Source: Hyphomicrobiales bacterium (lineage in GTDB: Bacteria > Pseudomonadota > Alphaproteobacteria > Rhizobiales > Rhizobiaceae). Taken from it: a stretch of DNA of 64,000 nucleotides. The notes under the pieces were generated by a model. The model saw nothing but the letters and a program-made list of their open reading frames with translations, searched no databases and was not told the DNA's origin. A program made the translations under genes and the position numbers. Below are positions 25,686 through 34,372 of the stretch, piece by piece. Each line of letters opens with the position of its first letter. Within the stretch, counting starts at the first letter, position 1. Location of the stretch: positions 305,307 through 369,306 of the forward strand of contig UCGV01000002.1 in assembly GCA_900471925.1 (NCBI GenBank), written 5' to 3'.

Positions 25686-26506
25686 GCGACAGCACTTCTC
25701 CTGATGCTTCAGGGCGTGATAACATTGGACCCATGGAACCGCTCAGCCCGGATGAAATCGCCCGCTACCATCGCCATATCCTGCTGCCGGAAGTCGGCGG
25801 CGCGGGCCAGCAGAAGCTGAAGGCCGCACGCGTGCTGGTCATCGGTGCCGGCGGGCTCGGGGCGCCCATCCTGCAATATCTGGCAGCTGCCGGAGTAGGC
25901 ACTCTCGGCATTGCCGATGACGACCGCGTTTCGCTCTCCAACCTGCAACGGCAGGTCATCCACGATTCCGGCACGATCGGCGAACTGAAGACGGAGAGTG
26001 CTGCCCAGGCGATCGCGCGGCTGAACCCGCATATCAGGATCATCCGCTTTACCGAGCGTTTTTCGCCAGAAGTGGCGCGCCAGCACCTCTCCGGCTTCAA
26101 TCTCCTGATCGACGGTTCGGATAATTTCGACACGCGATACGCGGCAGCGGACGCTGCCGAAGCAGCCCGCATTCCGCTGGTGACCGGCGCCGTTGGCCGC
26201 TTCGACGGATCGCTGACAGTGCTCAAGCCTTATGAGACGCCGGAGGACGGCACGCCCAACCCCGGCTATCGCGATCTCTTTCCGGAAGCGCCACCGGCCG
26301 GCTTGATCCCGGCTTGCGCGGAGGCGGGCGTCATCGGCGCGCTGACGGGCGTGATCGGCACGCTAATGGCCATGGAAGCGATCAAGCTGATTACCGGCGC
26401 CGGTGAGCCATTGATCGGCCGCCTGCTGCTCTACGACGCCCTGTCGGCTCGTTTCGACACGATCAAATACAAGCGCCGCCGCGCAAGGCAGAATAAGACT
26501 GCATGA
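25682..26506 (+). CDS. HesA/MoeB/ThiF-family adenylyltransferase
   Basis: A 274-residue E1-like enzyme that would adenylate the C-terminal glycine of a sulfur-carrier protein (MoaD or ThiS). The nucleotide site GAGGLGAPILQYLAAAG lies near residue 58, with SNLQRQVIH and IDGSDNFDTRY following. The two CxxC zinc pairs of E. coli MoeB are absent: PCYRCLFP is here PGYRDLFP, and the C-terminal pair is missing. The conserved PACAEAGV cysteine is kept. No rhodanese domain. It overlaps recF by ATGA. Molybdopterin and thiamine roles cannot be separated. Confidence 0.88.
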   Translation: MSDSTSPDASGRDNIGPMEPLSPDEIARYHRHILLPEVGGAGQQKLKAARVLVIGAGGLGAPILQYLAAAGVGTLGIADDDRVSLSNLQRQVIHDSGTIGELKTESAAQAIARLNPHIRIIRFTERFSPEVARQHLSGFNLLIDGSDNFDTRYAAADAAEAARIPLVTGAVGRFDGSLTVLKPYETPEDGTPNPGYRDLFPEAPPAGLIPACAEAGVIGALTGVIGTLMAMEAIKLITGAGEPLIGRLLLYDALSARFDTIKYKRRRARQNKTA

Positions 26507-26976
26507 AGCCCTTCCGCATCGATGAGCGCTTTACCCATTGGAGCGAGCTGCTCCAGCTCATCCGGGCATCCTTCGCCTATATGGACGGCAGCATCGATCC
26601 GCCTTCTTCAGTAATCCGCCTGACGGAGGGATCGCTTGCCGAAAAAGCTGATGTCGAGATGGCCTATGCGGTGGAACACGAGGGAAAACTGACCGGCTGC
26701 ATCTTTCTGCGCCCGGAGGCCGATTGCCTCTACATTGGCAAGCTCGCCGTTTTGCCGTCCGCGCAGGGCCAGGGCATCGGCCGACGCTTGCTCGATATCG
26801 CTGAAGAGAAGGCCCGCGAGCTCAGGCTTGCCGCTTTGCGACTGGAAACACGAATAGAGCTTGTCGGCAATCACGCAACTTTTGCCGCCTGGGGCTTTGA
26901 AAAGACCGCCGAGAAATCACATCCGGGCTTTACGCGCGTGACGTTCATCGAGATGCGGAAAACCGTCGCCGCCTGA
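26503..26976 (+). CDS. GNAT-family N-acetyltransferase
   Basis: A 157-residue acetyltransferase-fold protein. The acetyl-CoA loop LPSAQGQGIGRRLLDIAEEKA lies near residues 84-104, and LRLETRIELVGNHATFAAWGF near 120. The start overlaps the stop of the MoeB-like gene by four bases, so the two are probably translated together. The acceptor substrate is unknown. It converges with the dehydrogenase gene, with 31 bases and no terminator between them. Confidence 0.86.
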   Translation: MKPFRIDERFTHWSELLQLIRASFAYMDGSIDPPSSVIRLTEGSLAEKADVEMAYAVEHEGKLTGCIFLRPEADCLYIGKLAVLPSAQGQGIGRRLLDIAEEKARELRLAALRLETRIELVGNHATFAAWGFEKTAEKSHPGFTRVTFIEMRKTVAA

Positions 26977-27007
26977 TCCCAAGGCGAAAGACGAACGCTT
27001 CAGGACC

Positions 27008-28009
27008 TCATCGCCCCGGCAGCACCCGGTTCGGCGGGCGATGGCCATCGATGAAGGCGCGGATATTGATGATGACCTTATCGCCCATTTCCGCACGTCC
27101 TTCGATCGTTGCCGAACTCATATGCGGCAACAGCACGACCTTGCCCTCATTGGCGAGCTTCACCAGCTTCGGATTGACGGCCGGTTCATTCTCGAAAACA
27201 TCGAGACCGGCACCGGCGATCTTTCCCTCACGCAGGCATTTGATGAGGGCCGCCTCGTCGATCACGTCGCCGCGGGCGGTATTGACGAGATAGGCGGTCG
27301 GCTGCAGCAGCGCCAGACGCCTGGCCGAGAGCAGATGGAAGGTGGCCGGTGTGGAAGGGCAATTGACTGAAACGATGTCTACGCGCGCGAGCATCTGGTC
27401 GAGGCTTTCCCAATAGGTCGCCTCCAGTTCATCTTCGGTCGCCGGATTGACGCGCTTGCGGTTGTGATAGTGGATCGACAGGCCGAAGGCCTTGGCACGG
27501 CGAGCAACGGCCATGCCGATACGGCCCATGCCGACGATGCCGATGCGTTTACCGTGGATACGGCGTCCGAGCATCCATGTCGGAGACCAGCCGGCCCATT
27601 CGCCGGGCCTGTCGGTCAGGACGCGCGCGCCCTCGCCGATCCGCCGCGGCACGGCGAGGATCAGCGCCATGGTCATGTCGGCGGTATCCTCGGTCAGCAC
27701 GTTCGGTGTATTCGTGACAGTGATGCCTTTGCGGGCGGCGGCTTCAACGTCGATGTGATCGGTACCGTTTGAGAAGCTGGCTATCAACTTCATCTGCGGC
27801 CCTGCCTGTTCGATGAGAGCCGCATCGATGCGGTCAGTCACGGTCGGCACCAGCACATCACAGGTTCTGACCGCTTCGATGAGTTCGGGCACGGATCGCG
27901 GTGCATCGTCGATATTCAACTCTGCATCGAAAAGCTCGCGCATACGGGTTTCGACGACGTCAGGCAGCTTGCGGGTTATGTAGACCTTCGGTTTTTTCTT
28001 CGTCGTCAT
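27008..28009 (-). CDS. D-2-hydroxyacid dehydrogenase (glyoxylate/hydroxypyruvate reductase type)
   Basis: A 333-residue NAD(P)H-dependent dehydrogenase. The Rossmann motif GIVGMGRIGMAVARRAKAFG lies near residue 160. The catalytic arginine is in NTARGDVIDE near 243, the glutamate in GAGLDVFENEP near 270, and the histidine in LLPHMSSAT near 298. The split substrate domain and length match glyoxylate reductases, so reduction of glyoxylate or hydroxypyruvate is likely but not proven. It is divergent from the SH3 protein gene. Confidence 0.9.
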   Translation of the reverse strand: MTTKKKPKVYITRKLPDVVETRMRELFDAELNIDDAPRSVPELIEAVRTCDVLVPTVTDRIDAALIEQAGPQMKLIASFSNGTDHIDVEAAARKGITVTNTPNVLTEDTADMTMALILAVPRRIGEGARVLTDRPGEWAGWSPTWMLGRRIHGKRIGIVGMGRIGMAVARRAKAFGLSIHYHNRKRVNPATEDELEATYWESLDQMLARVDIVSVNCPSTPATFHLLSARRLALLQPTAYLVNTARGDVIDEAALIKCLREGKIAGAGLDVFENEPAVNPKLVKLANEGKVVLLPHMSSATIEGRAEMGDKVIINIRAFIDGHRPPNRVLPGR

Positions 28010-28186
28010 GGCGGCCTGCAGTGCCTTGTTTAGAGGTCTTTAACCAAGATGGGCGATCATTTTCCCGTTCCGGGCATTTTCTACCAGACCCGCACGCGAA
28101 GACAAACAAAACTCGTGTTGCGGCCGGGGAATCCCGGAAAGCGAGCAGGCGCGGCCTGCAGCGAATTCGAGCCAACGGAAGCTTCC

Positions 28187-28726
28187 ATGCGTCGCACAGT
28201 TTTCAAGTCCTGCCTCGTCCTGGCGGTTGCTTTCGCCGTATCGGCAGGCACCATCGAATTTGCACAGGCACAGGCGGCCAAGGGGCCGAGCGGCCTGCCG
28301 CTGCCGCGTTTCGTGACGCTGAAGTCCAAGCGCGTGAACCTGCGTATCGGGCCGGGAACCGATTATGCGGTCTCGTGGATGTATCTGAAGACCGGACTTC
28401 CGGTGGAAATCATCCAGGAATATGACAACTGGCGCCGTATCCGCGATGCCGACGGCACGGAGGGCTGGGTCAATCAGTCGCTGCTGTCAGGCCAGCGGGC
28501 CGCGATCGCGGCGCCGTGGATGAAGGGCAAGGGCAAGGGCGTTTACGTCAACCTGCGCCGTGAGTCGCAGCCATCCGCCAGCATCGTCGCCAAGCTGGAG
28601 CCCGGCGTGATGATCTCGATCGGCGAGTGCAATGGCGAATGGTGCTTTGCCAAGACCGACGGCGCCGAAGGCTGGGTGGCGCAGTCGGAAATCTGGGGTG
28701 CCTATCCGGGTGAGGCCTTTAAATAA
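28187..28726 (+). CDS. secreted protein with two bacterial SH3 domains
   Basis: A 179-residue exported protein. A signal peptide (about 1-30, SCLVLAVAFAVSAGTIEFAQA) leads into two tandem SH3-like repeats: RVNLRIGPGTDYAVSWMYLK near 46, and GVYVNLRRESQPSASIVAKL near 118. Each repeat ends in a GWV block (EGWVNQSLL, EGWVAQSEIW). Such proteins act in the periplasm, probably on peptidoglycan. ATG 28187 follows GGAAG. Its last eight bases overlap the 3' end of the convergent adenosine kinase gene. It is a distant relative of the SH3 protein at 16.4 kb. Confidence 0.87.
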   Translation: MRRTVFKSCLVLAVAFAVSAGTIEFAQAQAAKGPSGLPLPRFVTLKSKRVNLRIGPGTDYAVSWMYLKTGLPVEIIQEYDNWRRIRDADGTEGWVNQSLLSGQRAAIAAPWMKGKGKGVYVNLRRESQPSASIVAKLEPGVMISIGECNGEWCFAKTDGAEGWVAQSEIWGAYPGEAFK

Positions 28727-29711
28727 GGCCCGCGTCCCTGGCTGCGTCCTTCAGGGACTTCATCGGCCGCGGGCCGATCTGCTGGATGACAATGCCGGCC
28801 GCAAGGCAGCCGAGCTTGCCGCAATCTTCCAGTGAACGGCCCTGCGTGTAACCGTAGAGGAAGCCTGAGGCGAAGAGATCGCCTGCACCCGTCGTATCGA
28901 CCACCTCGTTGATCTTGATCGCATCGACATAATAGCGCTCGTTGCCCTTCAGGATCACGGCGCCGTCTTCGCTCATGGTCACGGCAGCGATTTTGCAATC
29001 CCCGGCGATCTTGTTCAGCGCTTCCTCGAAATCGTCGGTCTCGTAGAGCGACAGAGCTTCCTGCCTGTTGGCGAAGACGATATCGACCTTGCCCGAGCGC
29101 ATCAGATCCAGAAATTCGCCGCGATAACGACCGACGCAGAAGCTGTCGGACAGGGTCATCGACATTTCGCGGCCGTTATCATGGGCGATGCGGGCGCAAT
29201 CGAGGATCGCCTCCTTGGCGCGCGGCGGATCCCAGAGATAACCCTCGAAATAAGTGACCTTGGCCTGTGCCACCACATCAGCCTCGACATCCTCAGGGCC
29301 GAGTTCAACGCAGGCGCCGAGATAGGTGTTCATCGAGCGCTCGCCGTCATCGGTGACGAAGATCATCGAGCGTGCGGTCGGCGGGAAGGTGCCCTTGGCT
29401 TCGGTCTGGTAATGGACGCCCTGGGCGCGGATATCATGCGCGAAGATCTCGCCGAGCTGGTCTTCAGCGACCTTGCCGAAATAGGCAGCCTTGCCGCCGA
29501 GGCTCGCAACACCTGCAGCCGTATTGCCGGCGCTGCCGCCCGAGGCTTCGAGCGCCGGGCCCATGCGGGAATAGAGCAGTTCGGCGCGCTCGGCATCGAT
29601 GAGGTTCATCGCCGCCTTGGTGATCTTGTTGTCAATGAGGAACTGGTCGTCGCAACGGGCGATGATATCGACGATTGCGTTGCCGACAGTCAGAACATCG
29701 AATTTAGTCAT
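28719..29711 (-). CDS. adenosine kinase-like PfkB-family kinase
   Basis: A 330-residue PfkB/ribokinase-fold kinase, closest in pattern to bacterial adenosine kinases, which salvage adenosine to AMP. GGSAGNTAAGVASLGGKAAY lies near residue 58. The active-site signature DTTGAGDLFASGFLYG lies near 272, with the catalytic aspartate. N-terminal TVGNAIVDIIARCDD binds the nucleoside. Other sugar-kinase roles are possible. It ends within the stop region of the convergent SH3 gene. Confidence 0.88.
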   Translation of the reverse strand: MTKFDVLTVGNAIVDIIARCDDQFLIDNKITKAAMNLIDAERAELLYSRMGPALEASGGSAGNTAAGVASLGGKAAYFGKVAEDQLGEIFAHDIRAQGVHYQTEAKGTFPPTARSMIFVTDDGERSMNTYLGACVELGPEDVEADVVAQAKVTYFEGYLWDPPRAKEAILDCARIAHDNGREMSMTLSDSFCVGRYRGEFLDLMRSGKVDIVFANRQEALSLYETDDFEEALNKIAGDCKIAAVTMSEDGAVILKGNERYYVDAIKINEVVDTTGAGDLFASGFLYGYTQGRSLEDCGKLGCLAAGIVIQQIGPRPMKSLKDAARDAGLI

Positions 29712-29879
29712 GAAATGGGAGATCCCGGGTTTTGTGATAGCCGGTAGTCGGTCTTAGCGAAATTTGCCGGTATTGAAAGGATAAACAGCCGATCGCCCGA
29801 CAAGTCTTCGTAAAACTGCCGCCTATTCGTCACGCCGCTGTCACTTTGACTTCCTAAAACAGCATCAGAAAGACGGCAT

Positions 29880-30023
29880 GCAGTATTTCGTAGAGCCGTC
29901 TGACGCGAGGGATGATCCCTTCGACATTACGGGAACGTTGCTGACCACGGATGAACTGGCAGTGTCGAACCCGGATATCCGGCAGCGCCGGATGCGGAAA
30001 AGCGGGCTCTGCCCGCTTTTTTT
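29880..30023 (+). ncRNA. candidate sRNA or repeat element, copy B
   Basis: The block TGACCACGGATGAACTGGCA (29942-29961) is followed by a small hairpin, then GGATGCGG, then an intrinsic terminator (29998-30023). It copies the arrangement at 15974-16047 on the other strand. No plus-strand gene lies between the minus-strand adenosine kinase start and this terminator, so an independent RNA must end here. I found no convincing promoter; the 5' boundary is approximate. Confidence 0.6.
29998..30023 (+). terminator. orphan intrinsic terminator
   Basis: A 10-bp perfect stem (AAAAGCGGGC / GCCCGCTTTT) with loop TCT is followed by TTT, giving a run of seven T. It stands 150 bases upstream of the AEC transporter gene and ends the copy B RNA. 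Confidence 0.9.
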
Positions 30024-30172
30024 GTTGCGCCGCCAAAGAAATCCTGACGCAACATTTGTCATGGCCGCCAATTTGCTGTCTTTTGTCTTCGCATGTCGTT
30101 GTCGCAAAACCGCCGTACGGTCTTGCGCGGCATGCTCTAGACCTCGGCTACCCCCTTGCAGAGCAGCAATTC

Positions 30173-31120
30173 ATGTCAGCCATCATCTTCGACGTTCTTC
30201 CGATCTTTCTCCTCATTCTCATAGGCTGGCTGATCGTGCGCCTCGGCGTGCTGACGGCCAATGTCGGCGATGCGCTGAGCGAATTCGTCTTCAAGATCGC
30301 CGTGCCGGTGCTGCTCTTTCGTACCATCGCCGAGGCCGATTTCCACGGTGCCTCGCCGTTCCGGCTCTGGATCGTCTATTTCTCGGGTGTCGCGGTGACG
30401 TGGGCAGCCGGGCATATCGTCGCCACTCGCTTCTTCGGCCGTGACGAGCGGATCGGCGTGCTCGCCGGCGTCTCCTCCGCCTTCGCCAACAATATCTTCA
30501 TCGGCCTGCCGCTGGTAGAGCGCACCGTCGGCAGCGAAGGGCTTGTGGCCCTCTCCATCCTGCTTGCCGTACACCTGCCGATCATGATGGTGGCCGGCAC
30601 GATTCTGATGGAGCGTGCAGAACGCAAGATTTCCGGCAAGCACGAGCGCAGTATAGCCATCGTGCTGAAACAGATCGGCAAGAACCTCTTACACAATCCG
30701 CTTGTTATCGGCATTGCGGCTGGCACGGCCTTTCACCTTTCTGGCCTGACCATGCCGGCGACAGTCGGCTCCGTCGTCGGCCAGATCGCCGGTACGGCCG
30801 GTCCGGCTGCGCTGATTTCCCTCGGCATGGCGCTGCAGAAATATGGCGTTTCCGGCAATGTCGGGATCGCCAGCGTGACCTCTGCCTTCAAGCTCCTGCT
30901 GCTGCCCGGCTGCGTGTGGGGAGCGAGCCATCTGTTCGGCCTCAGCAGCGAATGGGCGGCTGCGCTGGTGCTGACCTCGTCAGTGCCGACCGGGGTCAAT
31001 GCCTGGCTGATCGCCAACCGCTTTGGTGTCGGTCACAGCCTTGCCGCCTCCACGATAACGGTGACCACCGCGCTCGGCGCCATCACCGTTTCCTTCTGGG
31101 CCTATATGCTCGGCGCATGA
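30173..31120 (+). CDS. AEC-family (auxin efflux carrier-like) transporter
   Basis: A 315-residue inner-membrane carrier with about ten helices. N-terminal IFDVLPIFLLILIGWLIVRL is typical of the family, which exports organic acids or other small solutes. FANNIFIGLPLVERTVGSEG lies near residue 105 and TSSVPTGVNAWLIANRFGVG near 270. The family start fits ATG 30173; the open frame upstream runs through the copy B element and terminator and is not coding. A bidirectional terminator lies after the stop. Confidence 0.88.
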   Translation: MSAIIFDVLPIFLLILIGWLIVRLGVLTANVGDALSEFVFKIAVPVLLFRTIAEADFHGASPFRLWIVYFSGVAVTWAAGHIVATRFFGRDERIGVLAGVSSAFANNIFIGLPLVERTVGSEGLVALSILLAVHLPIMMVAGTILMERAERKISGKHERSIAIVLKQIGKNLLHNPLVIGIAAGTAFHLSGLTMPATVGSVVGQIAGTAGPAALISLGMALQKYGVSGNVGIASVTSAFKLLLLPGCVWGASHLFGLSSEWAAALVLTSSVPTGVNAWLIANRFGVGHSLAASTITVTTALGAITVSFWAYMLGA

Positions 31121-31126
31121 GGCAAT

Positions 31127-31156
31127 AAAAAAGCCCGGCTTGCGGCCGGGCTTTTC
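31127..31156. terminator. bidirectional intrinsic terminator
   Basis: An 11-bp perfect stem (AAAAGCCCGGC / GCCGGGCTTTT) with a 5-base loop has T tracts on both strands. It separates the convergent AEC transporter and cycM. Confidence 0.92.
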
Positions 31157-31177
31157 GTCTCGGAATTTCGTTGCGCC

Positions 31178-31750
31178 TTACTGCGTTGCAGCCGGAGCGT
31201 TCGGATCCGGCAGTGCGACCGGCGAATCAGCCAGCGTGTGCAGATAGAGAATGACGTTGGCGCGGTCCTGATCCTTAGGCAGGCCAGCAAAGCCCATGGC
31301 GGTGCCAGGAACGTCCTTCTTCGGAGCCATTAGGAACTTGTTGAGGTATTCGAAGGTCCAGTGTTCGCTGCTACCCTTGGAGAAGTCCTTCATGGCAGCG
31401 GAATAAGCGAAGCCTTCATGCGAGGCGATCGGGCGATCTACGACACCAAAGAGGTTCGGACCAACCTTGTTCGGTCCGCCTTTGGTGCCGTCATGACAGG
31501 CCTGACACTTCTTGAACACCGTTTCGCCGGCCTTGGCGTCTGCGCTGGCAAGAAGCTTTGCAATCGGAACAGCAACGGCAGCAGGCGCACCTTCACCGCC
31601 GGCGGCAGGTGCCTCCTCGGCGACGATGGTGAAACCTTCCTTCTCCGGCGCCTCGGAATGGAAGATCCCCTCCGACGCGATGGAGACAGACATCAGAACG
31701 AATATCGTTCCCAGCAGCGCCCCCACAGCTGTATTGACGTATGAATTCAT
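31178..31750 (-). CDS. cycM: membrane-anchored cytochrome c CycM (c-552 type)
   Basis: A 190-residue cytochrome c held in the inner membrane by an uncleaved N-terminal helix (about 7-28). A short linker leads to one class I heme domain: CQACH near residue 92 attaches heme, and the axial Met lies in [10 protein letters not shown] near 162. CycM passes electrons from the bc1 complex to the aa3 oxidase in rhizobia. ATG 31750 has AGGGGAG upstream; the longer open frame to 31828 lacks that support. Confidence 0.92.
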   Translation of the reverse strand: MNSYVNTAVGALLGTIFVLMSVSIASEGIFHSEAPEKEGFTIVAEEAPAAGGEGAPAAVAVPIAKLLASADAKAGETVFKKCQACHDGTKGGPNKVGPNLFGVVDRPIASHEGFAYSAAMKDFSKGSSEHWTFEYLNKFLMAPKKDVPGTAMGFAGLPKDQDRANVILYLHTLADSPVALPDPNAPAATQ

Positions 31751-31904
31751 CTGCAATGCTCCCCTTGCAGCCGGCAGACCAGAAACCGGACCATCTTGAA
31801 ATTGCGCGGAACCTATGTCTTTTGGCAATTCGTTGCAACTGTCTAAATGGTCTTGTGCGTGAGACTTTTTGCCACTTTTCAGCCCAGATTAGAAGGCCCG
31901 AACA

Positions 31905-32660
31905 ATGACTGATTCAAAATTAGATGAGGTGCTGGTTCTGATCCCCGCGCGCATGGCTTCGACCCGTCTTCCGGGCAAGCCGCTCGCGGATATCTGCGGT
32001 CTGCCGATGATCGTGCAGGTGGCAAAGCGGGCACAGGAAGCGGCCATCGGTCGCGTGATCGTGGCCGTCGACGAGCAGGAAGTTTTCGACGTGGTGGCGG
32101 CCGCCGGCTTCGAAGTGATCATGACGAGCAAGGATCATCAGGTCGGCTCAGACCGCATCTTCGAGGCGCTGACGACGGTTGATCCGGACAAAAAGGCGAA
32201 AATCGTCGTGAACGTCCAGGGCGATCTTCCAACGATCGATCCGGAAACCGTGCGGGCGGCATTGCGCCCCCTCGACAACCCCGAGGTCGATATCGGTACG
32301 TTGACGACCGAGATCGACAATGAGGAAGACAAGACGGCCCCGCACATCGTCAAGGTTGTCGGCACGCCTGTTTCTGAAAACCGCCTGCGCGCGCTGTACT
32401 TCACCCGCACGACCGCCCCCCACGGCGAAGGACCGCTCTACCACCACATCGGCCTCTACGCCTATCGGCGCGCAGCACTCGAGCGCTTCGTCTCGCTTGA
32501 ACGCGGCACGCTGGAAAAACGCGAATCACTGGAGCAATTGCGGGCGCTCGAAGCGGGCATGCGCATCGATGTGGAGATCGTTGACACGGTTCCGCTCGGT
32601 GTCGATACTCCAGCCGACCTCGAAAAGGCGCGGCGAATTCTCTCCGCAAAGGCCAACTGA
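31905..32660 (+). CDS. kdsB: 3-deoxy-manno-octulosonate cytidylyltransferase
   Basis: A 251-residue enzyme that couples CTP to Kdo, giving CMP-Kdo for lipopolysaccharide core synthesis. [20 protein letters not shown] near residue 12 is the nucleotide-binding start. VNVQGDLP near 104 carries the catalytic aspartate, and [16 protein letters not shown] near 181 is family-specific. Length is normal. pheA follows 12 bases later, probably in the same transcript, although the pathways are unrelated. Confidence 0.96.
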   Translation: MTDSKLDEVLVLIPARMASTRLPGKPLADICGLPMIVQVAKRAQEAAIGRVIVAVDEQEVFDVVAAAGFEVIMTSKDHQVGSDRIFEALTTVDPDKKAKIVVNVQGDLPTIDPETVRAALRPLDNPEVDIGTLTTEIDNEEDKTAPHIVKVVGTPVSENRLRALYFTRTTAPHGEGPLYHHIGLYAYRRAALERFVSLERGTLEKRESLEQLRALEAGMRIDVEIVDTVPLGVDTPADLEKARRILSAKAN

Positions 32661-32672
32661 CGGATTTTCCTC

Positions 32673-33527
32673 ATGAACATCAAGACCAACAGGATCGCCT
32701 TCCAGGGCGAGTTCGGCGCCAATTCAGACATGGCGAGCCGCGACATGTTTCCGACCATGGAGCCCCTGCCCTGTCAGACCTTCGAGGATGCCTTCACGGC
32801 GATCGACAATGGCGATGCCGATATCGGTATGATCCCGATCGAGAATACGATCGCCGGCCGCGTCGCCGACATCCATCACCTGCTGCCGGACTCGCGCCTG
32901 CATATCATCGGCGAATATTTCATGCCGATCCGCTTTCAGCTGATGGTACTGCCCGGCGTGACGAAAGACGAGATCCGCACCGTGCACAGCCATATCCATG
33001 CGCTCGGCCAGTGCCGCAAGATCGTGCGCGCCAATGGCTGGAAGCCTGTCATCGCCGGCGATACTGCGGGTGCAGCAAAGCTCGTCAAGGAAACCGGTGA
33101 CCGCTCGATGGCCGCGCTCGCGCCCCGTCTTGCCGCCGATCTCTACGGGCTCGATATCGTCGCCGAGAATGTCGAGGATACGGAAAACAACGTCACCCGC
33201 TTCGTCGTCCTGTCACGCGACGAAAAATGGGCCGAGCGGACAAACCATGACGAGAAGATCGTCACCACTTTCGTCTTCAACGTCCGCAACATTCCGGCCG
33301 CCCTCTACAAGGCGCTGGGCGGCTTTGCGACGAACAACATCAACATGACCAAGCTCGAAAGCTACCAACTCGGTGGCAAGTTCGTGGCAACACAGTTCTA
33401 CGCCGATATCGAGGGACATCCGAACGACGCCAACGTGCGCCGTGCGCTGGAAGAGTTGCGCTTCTTTTCCGAGAAAGTCCGCATCCTCGGTGTCTACAAG
33501 GGACATCCGATGCGAGGACTTCTCTAA
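32673..33527 (+). CDS. pheA: prephenate dehydratase
   Basis: A 284-residue enzyme that converts prephenate to phenylpyruvate for phenylalanine synthesis; no chorismate mutase domain is fused. The catalytic domain (1-180) has IAFQGEFGANSDMA at the start, IPIENTIAGRV near 55, and NNVTRFVVLS near 170 with the essential TRF. The C-terminal ACT domain (about 190-275) has NINMTKLESYQLGG in place of the usual ESRP, which may alter feedback by phenylalanine. A strong terminator follows. Confidence 0.95.
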   Translation: MNIKTNRIAFQGEFGANSDMASRDMFPTMEPLPCQTFEDAFTAIDNGDADIGMIPIENTIAGRVADIHHLLPDSRLHIIGEYFMPIRFQLMVLPGVTKDEIRTVHSHIHALGQCRKIVRANGWKPVIAGDTAGAAKLVKETGDRSMAALAPRLAADLYGLDIVAENVEDTENNVTRFVVLSRDEKWAERTNHDEKIVTTFVFNVRNIPAALYKALGGFATNNINMTKLESYQLGGKFVATQFYADIEGHPNDANVRRALEELRFFSEKVRILGVYKGHPMRGLL

Positions 33528-33534
33528 GCTATTC

Positions 33535-33577
33535 TTAAAGCCTCCCCGGCGGGGCAGGGGAGGCTTTAAACATTTTT
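33535..33577. terminator. intrinsic terminator after kdsB-pheA
   Basis: A 13-bp perfect stem (TTAAAGCCTCCCC / GGGGAGGCTTTAA) is followed by ACATTTTTC. It lies between pheA and the convergent VOC gene and may serve both strands. Confidence 0.88.
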
Positions 33578-33581
33578 CGAT

Positions 33582-33950
33582 TTATTTATCCGGCTCACAA
33601 ACTCGCAGCCGGTGTCCGTCGGGATCCAGCACGACGAATGTCGGGCCGAAATCGAGTTCGATCAGATCCTGGGCGAAGGGCAGGCCACGGCTGCGCCAGT
33701 CTTCGTAATGTTTTGCCACGGCATTTTCTCCATCGACCATGAAGGCGACCTCACCGCGATTGCCGATCGCGGACGGCTGCGGTTCGACATTGCTGCGGCG
33801 CCAGAGGCCAAGGGTGAAGCCGCCGTCGAGCGGGAAGGCAACGAAATTCGGCGCCTCCACGGCCGGCTCGCGGCTCAGGATATTACGATAGAAGACGGCG
33901 CTTTCGGCGGGATCCTTGACATAGAGGATAATGAGATTGGGGCTGGCCAT
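33582..33950 (-). CDS. VOC-family (glyoxalase/bleomycin-resistance fold) protein
   Basis: A 122-residue vicinal-oxygen-chelate protein with two beta-alpha-beta-beta-beta halves. It starts ASPNLIILYVKDPAESAVFY and ends TFVVLDPDGHRLRVCEPDK; this ending, with a DPDGH histidine, is typical. It could be a small dioxygenase, a lyase or a drug-sequestering protein. ATG 33950 has GGAGA upstream; the open frame beyond it covers a non-coding gap. It is third in a minus-strand row after the YafY regulator and a small protein, so that regulator may control it. Confidence 0.85.
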   Translation of the reverse strand: MASPNLIILYVKDPAESAVFYRNILSREPAVEAPNFVAFPLDGGFTLGLWRRSNVEPQPSAIGNRGEVAFMVDGENAVAKHYEDWRSRGLPFAQDLIELDFGPTFVVLDPDGHRLRVCEPDK

Positions 33951-34089
33951 TTCGGTTCTCCATTGAGGTTGAAAGATGCCCGACCGAAAGAGCTTGCTGC
34001 CAATTTTTGGCAGCAGGCTCTTGTCACGGCGCTCCGAAAAACGCCGCTTCGTTACCGGGGAGGAATGTCGAATAGTGCTGGGGCGTGGC

Positions 34090-34302
34090 CTAGCGAAACA
34101 GATCGTCGCCGACGCGCCAGTCCTGCCCGTCACTGAAGCCGAGATCGCGCTTGCGCCATGTCGGCATCGTTTCGAGATCAAGGCGCAACGACTGTGTCTT
34201 GAACCCGTCCGAAAGCAGGCGCACCAGACGCGAGCGAAGGGTTTTTCCGGCTTCGACGGAAGTACGACGGCCGGCATATTGAACGACTTGAGGCATTCCC
34301 AT
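34090..34302 (-). CDS. small hypothetical protein, 70 residues
   Basis: A 70-residue basic protein whose C-terminal part (ETMPTWRKRDLGFSDG) weakly recalls the DUF1127/YjiS ending, where an arginine-rich helix precedes a DIG/DLG motif. No signal peptide. ATG 34302 has GGAG six bases upstream, a good site. It lies 70 bases after the YafY-type regulator and 139 before the VOC gene, all on the minus strand. The family link is tentative. Confidence 0.65.
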   Translation of the reverse strand: MGMPQVVQYAGRRTSVEAGKTLRSRLVRLLSDGFKTQSLRLDLETMPTWRKRDLGFSDGQDWRVGDDLFR

Positions 34303-34372
34303 GATCAGTACTCCTTCCTGCTGGACTGGTACTGACTATAGCGCCGCCTGCTGACAGTTTATGGCAGTAGCG

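Noticed and set aside
29930..29985. A tRNA-like GGTTCGA string on the minus strand in the copy B element
   Set aside because: No acceptor, D or anticodon arm can be folded around it, so it is not a tRNA.
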